The notes beneath the pieces are model-generated. The model saw only the letters and a list, made by a program, of their open reading frames with translations. It did no database searches and was not told the origin of the DNA. Shown here piece by piece: positions 6,956 through 8,983 of a stretch of DNA of 8,983 nucleotides; the stretch's first letter is position 1, and every line of letters starts with the position of its first letter. Both the position numbers and the translations under genes were made by a program. Source of the DNA: Methanobacteriota archaeon (GTDB taxonomy: Archaea; Thermoplasmatota; Poseidoniia; Poseidoniales; Poseidoniaceae); contig PBXE01000048.1 in NCBI GenBank assembly GCA_002727485.1, positions 1,987 through 10,969 of the forward strand. Reading direction: 5' to 3'.

Positions 6956-7744
6956 ATGACTTGGGAGAAGACAATTGGTAGAGTATCATTCATCAACTGT
7001 GAGCCATTGTTTTACAATATACCTGATGAATGGTCTGTTCTTTCAGCACCACCATCATGGTTAACAGGGCACCTGCTGAGAAGAGATTGCATAATAGCAC
7101 CAATTCCAGCCGCAGACTATGCAAAACACAAAGATGATTTGTACTTGATACCAGATATTGCCATCTCTAGCAAAGGGGAAGTTGGCAGCGTGCTGTTATT
7201 TGGTGAAGATGACATAGAAAACATGAAAAAAATAGCCTTACCAACAGATTCGGCGACTTCTCGGGCTTTACTTCAATATCTCATTTCAAGGAAAAATTAT
7301 GACATTGAGTACAAAGAAATGGGTCCAGACTTAGAATCAATGCTAGACACATGTGATGGATGTCTATTAATCGGTGACAGAGCTCTGGAGTCAGCAAAAT
7401 CTAATCCAGAATTAGTAAAAATGGATTTAGGTAAAGAGTGGAAAGAAGTAAGCCAATCCCCAATGGTTTTCGGGGTATTTGCGGCTAGAAGAGACTCTGA
7501 TATCAATGCAGTCAAAAATGCTTACAATGCACTCGTATCTAATCTTGAGAAATTCGAAGACTCAAAATCAATCAGATCAGATGTAATAGAATTATGTTCC
7601 AATAAAACTAATCAAAGCGTAGAGCGTCTAGAGAAATACTTCGGAGAGGTTATCAACAGGGTTGATGCTGAAGACATGAAAGGATTGAGAAAGTTTCTCA
7701 AAAATGCATGTAAAGTAGATGAGGATTTAATCCTCGCTTGGTAA
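6956..7744 (+). CDS. mqnA: Chorismate dehydratase (menaquinone biosynthesis)
   Basis: MqnA removes water from chorismate to form 3-[(1-carboxyvinyl)oxy]benzoate, the substrate of MqnE, and so commits chorismate to the futalosine route. The protein has 262 residues, about the usual length, and has the periplasmic-binding-protein-like fold of the family without a signal peptide, so it is cytoplasmic. Visible marks are the N-terminal strand GRVSFINCEPLF (8-19; usually V-S-Y-x-N-x-x-P-L), the segment PIPAADY (49-55), SSKGEVGSVLLF (71-82), the ligand-loop sequence DSATSRALLQYL (98-109), CLLIGDRAL (136-144) and DLGKEWKE (157-164). GEVGSV and IGDRAL favour MqnA over the related MqnD. The tail after about residue 250 is short and lysine-rich. 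The ATG has a good Shine-Dalgarno site. The last 18 bases overlap the end of the convergent gene on the other strand. Downstream mqn genes are absent here. Confidence 0.9.
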   Translation: MTWEKTIGRVSFINCEPLFYNIPDEWSVLSAPPSWLTGHLLRRDCIIAPIPAADYAKHKDDLYLIPDIAISSKGEVGSVLLFGEDDIENMKKIALPTDSATSRALLQYLISRKNYDIEYKEMGPDLESMLDTCDGCLLIGDRALESAKSNPELVKMDLGKEWKEVSQSPMVFGVFAARRDSDINAVKNAYNALVSNLEKFEDSKSIRSDVIELCSNKTNQSVERLEKYFGEVINRVDAEDMKGLRKFLKNACKVDEDLILAW

Positions 7745-8983
7745 TTCTTCTTTCGTGAAACTGTCAAGTAAATCGTCTTGAAGTTTAGTCTCATCAATTA
7801 TTTTCTCGGGATTCTTATTTTTCCTTCGTACAGGTTTTCTACGATTAGTTTTCTTAACAGTATTTTCATTTTCTGTTTTGTCGATAGATGATGACTCCAG
7901 TTGTTTTGGATCTTTATCGTCTTTCTGTACAGATTTCTTAACAGATTTTTTCTTAACTAAACTCTCTTTTGCGGCTGTCTTCACAGTTTTTCTTTTTGTC
8001 GGTTTATCAGGTTCAACTACATTCCCTACAGAAGACAATTTCTTTCGTTTCGTCTTCTTTATCTCCGGTTTTCCATTTCCACTAACATTACCAGAAGTTC
8101 TTCGTACCTTCTTTTTGGCTACATTTAACACAGGGTTGAATTCTCCATCATCGCGATTAATTTTCTTCTTTGTCGTAACTTTTGGTTCCTCGATAAATTC
8201 ATCCTCATCCGCATCGTTAGTAAACGCATCAGGTAAATCTTCTTCAATGTCATAATCGTCCTCAAAATCATCTTCTTCATATGCAATTTCTTGGATTTCT
8301 GGTTGCTCATCATCTTCTAAATTAAGAGCGAATTTATCGATTCTTCTTTTGTAAAATAATCCAAGAGTGAGCAAAAATATTGTAACAAAAATTAAAACAA
8401 TTGGATTTGTTATAATTTCTATTATTCCATCTAGCGTTGTCTTATCCACGATTTCTTCTTCATTAATATCGAATATAAGTGGCATACCATCGTTTCTCCA
8501 TATAGGAGTTCCATCTTCTTCTATCGAATCCCCATCTATTGATACTGAAATTGGGTGGGATGGAGCTACCCACGAGATTGAGCCAGTTGTTGGCGTGGGT
8601 TGTTCTTGAATGGTTAAATTCAATGGATAAACAACATTGCTGTCAAAGGTAAATGACACAGATATTATGAAATTTATTTGCGTCACAGTATCTCCTTGTT
8701 TGATTCCTTGTAAGCCACTTTCTACAGAACAATATACTTGTGCATCACCAAGTTCTCCAGTGGAAAATTGTAATGATGACTTCCACGATGTTATTAATTC
8801 GTTTAAAACTAGGTTTGAACAGATTGAAGATTCAAACATTTTTTCCTCATTAGTACTGATGATCTGATCTGTAGCCATTGAATTCCTAGAAAGATTTCGA
8901 ATATCACTAGATATCGAGCTTGGTAGTGAAATTTTATCGTGTATAGTCAAACCTGATGCTGATAAATCAATAGTAATCTTCCG
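7727..8983 (-). CDS. Single-span membrane protein with acidic/basic charged tail (partial; 5' end beyond window)
   Basis: I do not recognise a family. The frame is open to the right edge: the 11 codons before the TTG at 8948-8950 contain no stop and continue the same kind of sequence, so the start lies outside the window and that TTG is an internal leucine. Numbering the 418 visible residues from the edge, residues 1-190 are polar and beta-rich, with alternating strands such as QINFIISVSFTF and two cysteines (55 and 85) that could form a disulfide. One hydrophobic span follows at about 194-211 (ending LGLFYKRR), whose positive flank places the C-terminus in the cytoplasm. Then come an acidic block (about 222-267, rich in E and D) and a lysine/arginine-rich block to about 390, with runs such as KKTKRKK and KKKSVKKS, ending in an acidic tip (ELPSED). 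A surface protein anchored by a C-terminal helix is the likely reading. The tail resembles low-complexity histone-H1-like sequence in composition only. The stop lies inside the end of mqnA. Confidence 0.75.
   Translation of the reverse strand, partial: RKITIDLSASGLTIHDKISLPSSISSDIRNLSRNSMATDQIISTNEEKMFESSICSNLVLNELITSWKSSLQFSTGELGDAQVYCSVESGLQGIKQGDTVTQINFIISVSFTFDSNVVYPLNLTIQEQPTPTTGSISWVAPSHPISVSIDGDSIEEDGTPIWRNDGMPLIFDINEEEIVDKTTLDGIIEIITNPIVLIFVTIFLLTLGLFYKRRIDKFALNLEDDEQPEIQEIAYEEDDFEDDYDIEEDLPDAFTNDADEDEFIEEPKVTTKKKINRDDGEFNPVLNVAKKKVRRTSGNVSGNGKPEIKKTKRKKLSSVGNVVEPDKPTKRKTVKTAAKESLVKKKSVKKSVQKDDKDPKQLESSSIDKTENENTVKKTNRRKPVRRKNKNPEKIIDETKLQDDLLDSFTKEELPSED

Noticed and set aside
7685..7701. 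Perfect palindrome TTGAGAAA-G-TTTCTCAA near the end of mqnA
   Set aside because: The loop would be only 1-3 bases, no T-run follows it on the plus strand, and it lies in coding sequence. On the minus strand the T-run precedes rather than follows it. An AT-rich palindrome of this size can arise by chance in 9 kb.
7878..8609. Plus-strand open frames opposite the charged-tail gene
   Set aside because: They are rich in F, L and S, as expected from the complement of lysine and glutamate codons, and show no family features.
8948..8950. TTG as the true start of the right-edge gene
   Set aside because: The frame is open for 11 more codons to the window edge with similar beta-rich sequence, so the gene is better read as truncated by the window.

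Overview
The window looks archaeal. A low-GC member of Thermoplasmatota (for example marine group II or III) is my best guess, by inference only. The reasons are the separate, short N-terminal transketolase subunit, a futalosine-type menaquinone pathway as known from Thermoplasma relatives, TATA-like boxes instead of bacterial -35/-10 pairs, and short A/T-rich leaders. Strong Shine-Dalgarno sites appear only in front of the internal operon genes. No tRNA, rRNA, insertion sequence, phage gene or CRISPR array was seen. Coding density is very high, and the only gene-free stretches are 147 and 115 bases long.

Left part (1-2828, minus strand). The first 551 bases hold the 5' portion of the transketolase N-terminal subunit, which runs off the left edge. 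Upstream of it in transcription order lies an OPT/YSL-family membrane transporter (699-2828). The 147-base gap between them carries a candidate TATA box and a 9-base direct repeat with a 22-base period.

Centre and right (2944-7744, plus strand). A compact three-gene unit is read away from the OPT gene across a 115-base shared promoter region. It holds a P-type cation ATPase of the Ca2+/Mn2+ (Pmr1/SPCA-like) class, aminofutalosine synthase mqnE, and chorismate dehydratase mqnA. Both internal gaps are exactly 8 bases, and in both the TAG stop of the upstream gene is part of the Shine-Dalgarno sequence of the next gene. This suggests one coupled transcript. MqnA makes 3-[(1-carboxyvinyl)oxy]benzoate from chorismate, and MqnE joins it to SAM-derived adenosine, so the two enzymes are consecutive steps at the head of menaquinone synthesis. 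The later steps (mqnB/mqnC/mqnD or equivalents) are not in the window.

Right edge (7727-8983, minus strand). A convergent gene overlaps the end of mqnA by 18 bases and runs off the right edge. It encodes the C-terminal part of a single-span membrane protein with a beta-rich, probably extracellular domain, followed by an acidic and then a very lysine/arginine-rich tail of about 200 residues. I do not recognise its family, and it is the least explained item in the window.

The clearest points for a second look are the pump-menaquinone operon, the ion-selectivity residues of the pump, and the charged-tail membrane protein.
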